The position numbers and the translations under genes are program-made. The notes below the pieces were generated by a model, which saw only the letters and a list, made by a program, of their open reading frames with translations, did no database searches and was not told the origin of the DNA. Source: Channallabes apus (lineage: Eukaryota > Chordata > Actinopteri > Siluriformes > Clariidae). From it: a stretch of 64,000 nt of DNA. Location of the stretch: contig CM060130.1 of assembly GCA_030522415.1 (NCBI GenBank), positions 23,759,965 through 23,823,964 of the forward strand. The letters run 5' to 3'. Positions 20,340 to 30,812 of the stretch are shown here, piece after piece (positions within the stretch are counted from its first letter, which is position 1; the number at the start of each line of letters is the position of its first letter).

Positions 20340-22400
20340 TAGAAACTCTGCCAACTACAAGTTTTCATGTGGCATTGAACACTGTCCTAGCAACTTCAGG
20401 ACATTTTCTGGATTGAAGTCACACATGTATAGAAGTCACACGCCTGCTGTGTCACAGAGACAAGACAAACATCAGCATAGTGGTAACCACACATGCAGTG
20501 TTCAAGGATGTGATTATGTGGCTGATAATGTTTCCTTATTGTGTTCCCATTTAAGACTGCACATACGGAATGGCAAAAAAGTCACTTGTCCTTTTGAGGG
20601 ATGCTCTAAATATTTTCGAGTGAGGTCATCCTTTGCTACACACATATTTACTAAGATGAGACTGTTTATCCATCACTTGATAGTCATGGAATGAACCCAG
20701 ATTTGAACCCTGACACATTTCTAAAGAACCTGGCAATGTTTTATTTAAAACTACAAGCAAAGCTGCTTTTGCCAGCCACGACAATACAGTGCATTGCTGA
20801 GGAATTTCAGGAGATCCAGGGAAATTGCTAGGGCTAAACATTACTGAGAATTAAATACAGTAAATTGTTTAAGAACTTGAACAAGAAGATCTTTTATCTA
20901 TTTGCAATGAAGGTGTCTTGAGATCAGATAGAACCAGGAAAACATATTTCAAAGAGAATTTTGATTATGTTGCACCTGCTCAGATGTACCTAGGTGCAGA
21001 CACCAGTGGGAAAGAACGATACTGTCAGTATGTTCCTGTAAAGGAAACACTTGCTGCCTTGTTTAGGCAGTCCACCGTGAAAGACCAGTATACACAGTCT
21101 AAACTTGATGTACATAGTGATATGGTTTTAAGTGATGTAAATGATGGCAAAAACTTCAAACAAAATGCCATTTTACAGGAAGCATCATCTTCTGTGTCAG
21201 TATTTCTGTACCAGGATGCCTTTGAAGTGACTAACCCCATAGGCTCTGGTAAAAAAAAAAAAGGCACAAAATCATGGCTGTCTACATGACACTCTGGGAA
21301 ATATTGCCACATAATCGATCCACTGTTGACCCAGCCCAACTTGTTTTGCTCTGCAGAGAGCAAGATTTGAAATCTTTTGGTGAGGAAAAGGTATTTTCCC
21401 ATCTCATTGCTGACCTTAAAGATTTAGAAGATTCAGGCTTTCAGCTGGACGATGGAAACTACCTTAAGGCAACACCGATTGCCATATGTGGTGATAATCT
21501 TGGTTCCCACACTGTTGGTGGATTTTCAGAAAATTTTAGCAGTAGCAAAAACTTTTGTAGGTACTGTTTAATTGACAGAGAGACATTTTCCAAATCACCA
21601 CTGGTATTTGGCATTCCACGAACACCTGCAAATTATAACGACAGTGTTCAACAATTGACGTCTGATCAGAATTTAATAGATGGTATCAAATTCAATTCAA
21701 GTTTCAATTCACTGAAGTCTTTTCATGTCTGCAGCGGCCTTCCTCCATGCCTTAAACTAAGGGAAATAGCTGAATTAATACTGTATGTGCTCCAAAAATT
21801 AATCAGAATGAGGTTGCCTATCTGAAAGTTTTATTAGAGGAATATGTGTATTTACGCAACAGCATGTTCCCTGACCACCCTCTCAAACCAAAACATCACT
21901 ATTTGGTACATTATCCTAACCTTATCCTTAAATTTGGGCCACTGATACGCTTGAGGTGAGGTTCGCATGGACGATGAGTTTCGAAAGCAAGCACTCTTAT
22001 TTCAAAGAGTGTGTCAGATAACTTCACCATTTTTTACACTTAAGTAAAACCTTAGCGGAATGACATCAGCTTCTTCAGTCATACCTAAGCTGTGGTCAGT
22101 TATTCCCACCTACTATCCAGGTTGCTGGTGAAGCAAATGAAGTTGATGAACAGTCATACAACAGGAATATACAGAAATTGTTAAAGACAGTTGATATTGA
22201 CAAACACAAAACCTCAGAGGTTTCTGCAGTGACTTATAAAGGTACCAAGTACACCAAAGGCCTTGTTGTTTTAAAGCATACTGGTGACACATTCGTCTTT
22301 GGAAAAATATCCCTGATACTCACTGATGAGAAACAGGTGCACTTTGTTGTTTTGGTACATCACTCAGTTCAGTTAGTTGATCTTGGAGTCTACTACTTAT
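20340..22400 (+). pseudogene. Transposase-like gene with N-terminal C2H2 fingers, broken
   Basis: The first part (20345-20670) holds three C2H2-type units (FSCGIEHCPSNF, HTCSVQGCDYV, VTCPFEGCSKYF). The next piece (20690-20840) shows LNPDTFLKNLAMFYLKLQAK. Then 20918-21262 ends in DAFEVTNPIGSGKKK, and a frameshift in the A-run at 21251-21262 leads to LWEILPHNRSTVDPAQLVLL, AICGDNLGSHTVGGFSENF and CRYCLIDRETF (21274-21825). Further on are KPKHHYLVHYPNLILKFGPL (about 21887-21945) and LWSVIPTYYPG pieces. The GDNLGSH and HHYLVHYP blocks look like parts of a DDE-type transposase core of a family common in fish and cnidarian genomes; I infer CACTA from the element ends. There are at least four frameshifts or stops, so it cannot be functional. 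Confidence 0.6.
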
Positions 22401-22524
22401 AATCAGATAATGAATATGCATGCATAAATGTAGAAAGTTTACAAGATTATTATCCACTGCCGGTCTACAGCATCTTGGACCTCCCTACCGTTTGCTTGCA
22501 TCACTCAGTGTGTTCTTCATTCTA

Positions 22525-24430
22525 GGTATGGATGTCGAATGCATGCAGGAAATTCAGAGAGTGCTATCTGAATTGGAGTATGAAAGGCTGATGCTCATTA
22601 TTGAACATCTGTCTTCAGTTGTTGGAGTCACGAAGAAAGAGGATCTTGCCTTTATTGAGAGAGATGACTTCCAGAAGTATTTAACGCCAATACAATGCCA
22701 TAAAGTCATCCAGGCCTTCAAACAAAAAGGTAACAAAAAAAGCCATGTAAAATATTTTATGAGGCATCTCTGTAGATAAAGCCAGAGACACACATTTTTC
22801 AGAGGTTTCTAACAGTTTTCACATTGATTTTAAACAAGTGGCTCTTATGGATGGCTCTTTTAGATGTTTGCCTATTAAACATGTTTGAAAGTGGAAGAGC
22901 TGAATCAAGTGTCAGGCTTTAGTAAGACATCCAAAACATTCCGGTAGGTGGGTCCCCATGACTTGACTAGAGAAAAACTGACTTAAAGTACTGCATTAAC
23001 AACATAAAGTCGCTAAAATGATTGCACGCTAAATGATATTTTTCTCAAAGCTCAACAGTATGAAAAATATCTACTTCTTTTACATTGTTTAAAAAAACAT
23101 GTGAGAATCACTAATAAAGCCATCTTAGGTTCTCTTATGTTTAAACTGTACATACGGTGAATAGAATTAACTTGTAGATATCTGCTAATGTATTCTTTCT
23201 CTTTAAAGAATTGAATGGTAGTGTGGACAGAAATGAACAGACAATACCCTTGTCATCCGTGGATCCAAGACTGACAGATGGGCTTGCTAACTTAACACCT
23301 CCTCAGACACAAGCCCGCTCTTTGACAAAAACACAAAATTCATGGATCAGCCAGTTCGAGATTCCTTGGGACAAGATGCCTGCTTCACTCTCACAGGCAC
23401 TATTAAGCGGACAGAGGGCTAACCCAGCAGACAGAAGAACCATGGTGAGAACTGTGGTAGCTGCCATGCAGAAACATTGTACAAATCCCAACAAGGCTGC
23501 CTGTATAGAGATAGCGGAAGGATTGTGTCAACATGTCCTTTGACATTTGCAGACAAAACTGAGGGAGGTGAACTGTTGGGTGTGGGTTACTTTTCACGTG
23601 TTAATCAACTTAAAACAAGAGTTGAACACGTCAACTTGCCTGTGTAAGTGACCGAATACGGAGACCAAAGACAATGCCGAAAACTAGTGACGTCTCTACC
23701 ACCAAAACAGTACGGTATAAAGTAGACAGCTATGGCTACACAAATTGGCAGCCAAAATGTCTCCCAGAAGGAGAGACAGTTGACTCTTTGGAAGAAAGAC
23801 GGAAAAATGTGGTAGCCATATTTGTATAGTCATATAGTCTGCTGGCCCCAGAGCTGCAGACATGCCAGATATTGACAATTCAATGAGTTTGACATACATT
23901 TATCAACATCACCTGATAAACACCTGCCTTCCCCCGAGTATGAATCAGATTGAAGAACAGTGGCCTTTCCTTTTTACAAAAAGAGGACTCTGTGCACATT
24001 TCAAAACTCTCACAGGTATTAATATCTGTGATCGAGGAGGAGAGTAGGAGAGGCTCTTCAAACCAAGGGAAAGAGGGTCAAAAATTTCCTCCTAAGGCAG
24101 ACACAGAACAGGGAGATTCGGGGTCTTCTACGGGACATTGAGAGTGAAACAACAGCCATGCAGCAGAACCGGACTGGCAGAGCAGCAGTGCTTCTTTTGA
24201 TGAAGCATTTCCTGGAGAAAGAGGACTCCATCTTCATTTTAGCTGATGTACGTAAGTAGGCAAATAAACTTATGAATTACATAAAACATTTTTTGTTATT
24301 TGTTTAGGCTGTATTTTAAGCATGTTGTCTTTTTGTGTTTTAAAGCCAACTGCAACAAAAGCATCCATTGAGGTAGAAATAAGCTTGCCTGCCACTCCGA
24401 GACTGATAATGCTTGGAAAGGCTTACCTAT
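22525..24430 (+). pseudogene. Second gene of the CACTA-like element (SAM-like domain), broken
   Basis: Exon-like pieces: 22530-22730 (VGVTKKEDLAFIERDDFQKYL then PIQCHKVIQAFKQK), which resembles a sterile-alpha-motif domain; 23205-23543 (SQFEIPWDKMPASLSQALLS, NPADRRTMVRTVVAAM, IEIAEGLC), which ends soon after in stops; and 24130-24250 (RAAVLLLMKHFLEKEDSIFI), followed by a donor-like GTAAGT, then 24343-24420 (ATKASIEVEISLPATPRLIM). The order matches, from memory, multicopy fish proteins that go with this transposase. Its role in transposition is unknown; accessory DNA binding is possible. Confidence 0.45.
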
Positions 24431-25746
24431 AATTTTGAGAAGATTAAGTAAGAGTAAGATAAGCCTTTTTTGCAGTCAAAATATAAAACAATTCTCAAGT
24501 CAATATGCATTTACTAGAGTGGGGTAAATATCTTTAAAAAGTAATTTTGCTTATCTAGTACAGTAAATGCATCTTGACTTTTTAATTTTTTGATATTTTG
24601 ACTAAAAACAAGACAAAAATATAAGTGGATAAGCCTTTTTTCAGTGAAGGGTTTTCCATTTGGATATGCCTTTTTAAAAGAGTAATTTGTACTTGACACT
24701 GGAACTCCTACAACGGTAAGTACATCTCTTTATTTCTCAATATATCACTGTTAATTCAAATTTTATTTAACATGTTTAGTTGCTAGTTAAATTACAAATA
24801 TATGTTTTTCCCTTCTTTGTAGCTTAGACACATATGGACACTTTATATATAAAGACAGTTTCAGTCTTGCATGTCAATTCAGACATTGTTTTATAACATA
24901 ATTAAACATGTTAACAAGGCAAATGTGGCTGAAAATGAAAAATGTAAATTTTTTCCCTCCAAAATATGCAGTTCAGATACTTAAATTATTTTATAAATGT
25001 ATTTCCATGTGCTTTGTATTATTTTAAATGTTTTTCTTAAAAAAGGTGATTTAAATGTTTAATGTGTTCACATTTTCAATTTTTTCTCATGAATTTGCAA
25101 TGATTTGAATAAAGAATGGGATATTTTGCAGTTGTGTCTGTTTGAATCTCAGTAGTAGTAAGATAAAAATGGTAACATTTACATGTAAACATAAATAAAC
25201 TACACTTAAAATAAAATTTATATTTAGGACAAATTATAATTGCTGTAGTGAACTGTCAACCTATTTTTATCACAGTAATAACCCTATTGTAAAATTACAG
25301 TAACACTCTGTAAACTGATTTACAGTTGAATACAGTAACTGTGTTGCCAGTAAGTTACTGTAAAAACCTCTTGAAATGTCTAACAAATTCAAAATCAAAT
25401 TTTAATTGTCACATACACAGTCATACACAGTATAATATGCAGTGAAATGCTTATACGGCCGCCAGTGACCTTAAAAAGAAAATAAAAGCTTGTACGTAAA
25501 ATAAATAATCAATAAAAAGGAAATACTAAAGAAATAATTTTAACTAGTAAAATTAACTGTACAATAAAGGCATAATAAAATATTGCAAATAGAGTATATA
25601 TGTATATAGAATTAAAGTGTCATTGGTTGTGCAAATATGCATGAAAGGTGACATGTGCAATTGCCCAGATGTATAAATATTTAGTGCAAGTGTGTATGAA
25701 TGTGTCCATGATTGTCCAGTCAGTGTTGTGAGCTTAAAAGATGTTA

Positions 25747-28560
25747 TTAGTCCTGTGTGTGATTGAGAGACCTTATCGCCTGCGGGAAGAAGCTCCTCCT
25801 CAGCCTCTCTGTGTTGGTCTTTAGGGAGCGGAATCGCTTCCCAGACCGCAACAAAGAGAACAGTCCATTACTGGGGTGACTGAGGTCCTTCATGATCTTC
25901 CTAGCCTTAGTCCAGCACCGCTTGCTGTAGATCGAGTGCAGGTCAGTGCGGATGATGCGTTCGGCTGATCGCACCACCCTCTGTAGAGCTCGTCTGTCCT
26001 GCATGGTGCTGTTCCCGAACCAGGTTGTGATGTTTCCCGTCAGGATGCTCTCTATGGTGCAGGAGTAGAAGTTCCTGAACACCTTGGAGGGCAGTCTAAA
26101 GTCTCTCAAGCGTCTGAGGTGGTAGAGACGCTGCCGGGCTTTTTTCACCACGGTGTTGATGTGACAGGACCATGACAGGTCCTGCGTGATGTGAACACCG
26201 AGGTATCTGAAGCTGTCCACTCTCTCCACTGGGCTCCTGTTGATGACGGGGGTCTGGTAGTTCCTCTCCTGCTTTGTACTAAAGTCCACTATCAGCTCCT
26301 TTGTCTTACTGACGTTCAGGAGGAGATTGTTCCTCTGGCACCAGTTCTCCAGATTTCCAATCTCCTCTAGGTAGTCCGACTCATCATTGTTTGTGATCAG
26401 TCCGACCACGACGGTGTCGTCAGCAAACTTGATGATGGAGGTGGAGTTGGTAGTGGCCACGCAGTCGTGGGTGTACAAAGAGTACAGCAGGGGGCTCAGA
26501 ACACAACCCTGGGGGGCTCCAGTGCTGAGAGTGAGTGTAGCTGAGACATGACCGCCCATCCTTACTGCCTGTGGTCTGCCAGTCAGAAAATTGGAGATCC
26601 ACTGACATATAGATGAGCTGAGTCCCAGGTGCTCCAGCTTGGTGGTGAGTGTGGAGGGAATTATGGTATTAAAAGCAGAGCTGTAGTCGATGAAGAGCAT
26701 TTTAACATAATTCCCTTTCCTAGTGTCCAGGTGAGTGAGTGATGTGTGCAGGAGATGAGAGATTGCATCGTCTGTGGAGCGGTTCGGACGGTATGCAAAC
26801 TGTAGTGGGTCCAGTGTGTCGGGTAGTGAAGAAATGATGAAGTCTCTGATAAGGCGTTCAAAGCACTTCATCACTACTGAGGTGAGGGCTACAGGGCGAT
26901 AGTCATTGAGGGAAGCAGGATGTGGTTTCTTCGGGACAGGAACAATGATGGACTCTTTGAAGCATGTGGGGATCACCGACTGAGATAGAGAGATGTTGAA
27001 TATCTCAGTGAACACAGGTGCTAGCTGGTCTGCGCAGGCTCTGAGGATACAGCCTGAGATGCCGTCTGGTCCTACTGCTTTCCTGGTGTTCACTCTCTTG
27101 AAGGCTCTCCTCACGTCGTGCTCGGAGATGATGAGCGCGTTCCCGGTGCTGGCAGTGTCTTCCTGTCTGCAGCCGTTAGCGCCGCTAGCATTAGCGCCGC
27201 TAGCATTAGCGCCGTTAGCATTAGCGCCGTTAGCATTAGCACCGTTAGCGTTAGCGCCGTTAGCATTAGCAACGCTAGCGTCTTTAGCTGCAGCCTCGAA
27301 GCGAGCATAGAAGGTGTTGAGCTCGTCTGCCAGAGTCGCGTCCGCGTTCGTCATACCGGATGTTGGTGCTTTATAATCCGTTATTGTTCTCAGTCCCTGT
27401 CACAGGCTCCTAGAGTCACTCTGTTGAAGCTGTAACTCTAGTTTTCTCCAGTAGCGCTGCTTTGCCTCTTTCACCGCCTTCCGGATGTTGTATGACGCAG
27501 CCTTGTACGGTTCCATGTCCCCCGACGCAAGTCCCGTGTTGTAGGCAGCGGTGCGAGATCTCAGAGCGTCGCGGATGGTTTTATCCACCCACGGCTTCTG
27601 GTTGGGAAACGTTCTGATAGTCTTTTTCTCCACCGTATCGTCTACCAGCTTCTCAATAAATCCCACAACCGCTTCCGTAAACACGCTGACGTCATCATCG
27701 GAGCTGTTTCTGAACATGTCCCAGTCTGCGTCATCGAGTGCGTCCTGTAACGCGGCCACCGATTGGTCCGTCCAGCGCGCGACCTCCCTCTGAACCGGAA
27801 CTTCCTGTTTCAGCCTTTGTTTATATTTTGGCATGAGGAAGATGGCGGCGTGGTCGGATTTACCAAACGCTGGATGAGATTGTGCCTTGTAACCGTCTTT
27901 GCCCGTGGTATAACAGTGGTCCAGTGTCCTTTCGCCCCTGGTGGGGCAGGTGATGTGCTGATAAAAGTTCGGCGCTGCGCGTTTGAGGTTGGCACTATTA
28001 AAGTCCCCCGCCCGGTGTTGTGTCTGGTGCTGTGTGAGCGCCTCATGCAGCTCGCATAAGGCAGTGTTAGTGTCTGCTTGTGGTGGGATGTAAACGGCAC
28101 TGATTATGACCGATGTGAACTCCCGTGGAAGATAAAAAGGACGACACATGATGGACAGTAGTTCCAGGTTTGGTGTGCAGGAGCGTGTAAGAGGAACAAC
28201 GCTCGCGCTGTTGCACCAGCTGTTGTTCACCATTAAGCACACGCCGCCTCCACTTGACTTCCCCGAGTCCCGCGTCCTGTCCATGAGGTGAACCGAGAAG
28301 AACTCGGCCGGCTGTATGGCGTGGTCTGGCACCGCTGGGTTCAGCCATGTCTCGGTGAAGCAGAGGAGATTGCAGTCCCGAATGTCTCTCTGGAACTTTA
28401 TCCTGGCCCTGAGGTCATCGAGTTTGTTCTCCAGTGACTGGACGTTGGCGAGCAGGATACTAGGCAGAGGTGTGCGGTGTGCACGGTCTCTGAGCCGGTT
28501 CCTCACTCCAGCTCATCTCCCTCGAGGCCTCCGCTTCGCGTCGCGTCCATTGTTCTCCCT
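25747..28560 (-). pseudogene. Rex1-like endonuclease-reverse transcriptase ORF with two in-frame stops
   Basis: The endonuclease part (28506 down to 27400) shows LLANVQSLENKLDDLRARI, FTETWL, SGGGVCLM, VYIPPQ, AGDFN, RTLDHCYT and KSDHAAI. A linker (27355-27400) leads to RT: KAVGPDGISG, LNDYRPVALTSVVMKCFERL, FAYRPNRSTDDAI, DYSSAFNTI, TGAPQGCVLSPLLYSLYT and the catalytic FADD in IIKFADDTVV. The C-terminus is long and basic. A TGA at 27400-27402, where relatives have Trp, separates EN from RT without changing frame. Another TGA near 28522 interrupts RGR-AGVRNRL. The Asn-Gly-Ala repeat at 27175-27275 is a local 15-bp expansion. Inactive as it stands. Confidence 0.85.
27175..27280. repeat. 15-bp minisatellite inside LINE ORF
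   Basis: Seven units of GCCGTTAGCATTAGC type. They encode repeated Ala-Asn-Gly residues between endonuclease and RT and keep the frame. Confidence 0.9.
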
Positions 28561-28811
28561 CAGGATCTCACTCGGCCAGCTCGGATCCGGAGTTAAAAAC
28601 ATCGAATTGTGAGTACATTGTATACCAATAGAAACAAGAGTGTCTCTATCATACCTAATGTACTCAATGGTGATGATTTTGCCGATTTTAAAACACTGAA
28701 AACTAACTTAAAGAACAAAAACAAAGAAAAGGTGGTCGGAGCAGTCGTGACGGCAGCCGACCTCACCGGCGCCATCTTGGTACTGTGTACTGTGTACAGT
28801 GTACTGGATTC

Positions 28812-29436
28812 TAGTGATGGGTCATTCATGAATGATTCGTTCTTTTTGACTGAATCTTTAACGTAACTCAGAAGAACGAGTAGTCTCGGGTTTGTTCATT
28901 TTCTACTGGGCGCGCATGCGCAAATCATCGCAAAACCCCCGTAGGTCATGTACAGGAAACAGAAATGAATACCTTTGAATCTTTGGTCTGAGTCGTTCAT
29001 TCTTTTTCCATGTGACTCCTATAGAGGTTATAAAGTGCAGTACACAGGAAACAGACTTAAATGCGTCTCCTCAATGAGTCCTCCAAGTCCTAGTAGTTCA
29101 GTCTTTTGTCACGTGACTCCCATAGAGGTTATGTGGTGCAATAGATTCAAAAGAACGAACGACTCAGACTGGAAGATATGATGGTGAGCTGCTCATTCTG
29201 TTTATTATAATATGTCCTTAGCTGCATTGTAATATTTTCATTACGGGGACTATAGCCAACATTTGAATATGTAGATGAGTTGGGGGTCTGTTTATTGAAA
29301 GTGTAACATTTTAATTTATATTTCTGGTAAAAAAGAACGAAATGAACTAAATGATAAAAAAAAAAAAAAAAGATTAGCTCATTTTGATGAACGGGGTTAA
29401 AAAAAAAACCGAGTCACTAAAATGAGTTCATCACTA
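28812..29436. mobile_element. hAT-type MITE (625 bp) with 8-bp TSD
   Basis: The ends are TAGTGATGGG and CATCACTA, flanked by the perfect 8-bp direct repeat CTGGATTC (28804-28811 and 29437-29444). The duplication length and the TAGTGATG terminus are typical of hAT elements. There is no transposase ORF. A truncated relative lies at 39555-39797. Confidence 0.85.
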
Positions 29437-29666
29437 CTGGATTCCAACCGACGTTAAACAACAATGAAGAAGTAATGCTGACTACATTTATATCGTCCAC
29501 AAGGGGCAGCATTGGCACATGAATAAAGCAGGACTACATACTGTACAAAAAGAAAAGTTAAAGAAACATGGGGTAAGGTAGCTGTCAAAAAAGACTTGTG
29601 TACTAATAAACATGCGTACATATTGGTCTAAGGTTATGCATAATATAAGTTAATAAGCTGTATAAT

Positions 29667-29690
29667 AATAATAATAATAATAATAATAAG
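29667..29690. repeat. (AAT)n microsatellite
   Basis: Eight ATA/AAT units, followed at 29757-29768 by a short GAA run. Confidence 0.9.
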
Positions 29691-29817
29691 CGTTTTTGTA
29701 AACTCTCGTATAAGTCAAATCATACATAAAATATGTAATGCGTGTTCTTATGTAAGAAGAAGAAGAAGAATTATACGAAGTGTGACTTTACGCTTGGGGT
29801 TTCTCCATTATGAATAC

Positions 29818-30000
29818 GAATTGATAACTGTGACTCTACTGTAAAGAATACGTCACAGGCTCGCAGGCATTAGCAGTCAAATACAGTACGAATGCATGAG
29901 CAGTTTGTGAAATAGATGTATCTTTTGCTCTATACTGTACATAATGCTTGCAAGCCTGTGATGCATTTTTGACAGTAGAGTCACAGTTATCTATCCGTAT
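29818..30000. mobile_element. Small inverted-repeat element related to the palindrome at 35551
   Basis: Imperfect inverted arms of about 70 bp: AATACGAATTGATAACTGTG ACTCTACTG on the left, and the complement of CAGTAGAGTCACAGTTATCT on the right (29970-29990). The inner words GTCACAGGCT and GCATTA also match the arms of the larger palindromic element (ATCACAGGCATTA). No coding capacity. Confidence 0.65.
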
Positions 30001-30132
30001 TAGAGCTCACACTAAACACTCACTCTGTAAATGGGAAAAAAAACTAAAGAAATTGAATTGATGAGTAGATACTTTAACAAATGTAAAAATAAATTACATA
30101 CAGTATAGATAGAAGAAAGGCACAAAATACAT

Positions 30133-30171
<39 letters not shown>

Positions 30172-30812
30172 ACTGGACTAATCAGATTTCAAAATGTACA
30201 GCTGTTATGTTCATACAGTAAAATACTTAATGTTGTCCACAGTGTATTAAAACATATACAGGAACTGAACTCACAGTCTAAAACATTATAAACATTCATA
30301 ATGACACACTGTTCATGTTCTGTGCTCAGATACAGAGTTACTTTTACTCCTTAATCTTCTGTTTCTAAACATGATATTTGTTTATGTTTATGCTTCTTTC
30401 TACACATATAACACCAGAGTCCAGTCTGTACCAAATGTAGAGTTTAACATTAGAACTAACCCAGATAGAACACTGCTGAAGGGCCAATCATTGACCAGTG
30501 GCAGTGCACACATTGGACCAATGTTGGCATCAGTGGTTTACCCAATGCCATTTTGTTCATTGGCCGAGCATTGGCTCATTGGTGGGGCCAAAGCTTGGTT
30601 GAGTAGATATGGCAAGGTTGGAAATTAAATTAGACTCTTTTCATCATTGCCAATAATAAGAAAACACATTCATATCTCCAGAAATGCATTTATTAATTTT
30701 ATTTGTGATTAAATGATTACAAACTAAGAAAATATATGTAACCATTATGATAAACTATACAAAATAAACACTTCCTCTCAGCAGTGGGGAGAGAGAGCGA
30801 GAAAGAGATAGA
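30001..30812. other. No gene; (GATA)n at 30136-30171
   Basis: Non-coding and AT-rich, with about nine GATA units. Nothing else is recognised. Confidence 0.6.

Larger units (their letters stand above)
19201..25385 (+). mobile_element. CACTA (EnSpm)-like DNA transposon, decayed
   Basis: The left end at 19201 starts CACTGTTAGACATGTCTG. The right end, read inward on the minus strand from 25385, gives TGTTAGACATTTC; only the outermost bases are lost, where the Rex1 LINE abuts. Both subterminal regions are full of ACTGTA/TACAGT words (19239, 19329, 25296-25365). CACT...AGTG ends and subterminal repeats are the hallmark of the CACTA superfamily. Inside lie 5' exon-like pieces with donors (19483 and 19906, diverged duplicates), a transposase-like pseudogene and a second SAM-like pseudogene. 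Some 6.2 kb in all. Confidence 0.6.
25386..28780 (-). mobile_element. Rex1-like LINE, nearly full length
   Basis: Minus-strand non-LTR element. The 5' end lies near 28780, where the minus strand reads CCAAGATGGCGCCGG. A single EN-RT ORF follows, then a 3' UTR whose end carries GTATGTGACAATTAAAATTT, the kind of tail seen in Rex1/Babar LINEs. Its 3' end sits directly on the right terminus of the CACTA-like element. The 3' UTR matches the tail of the SINE at 16684. Confidence 0.8.
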
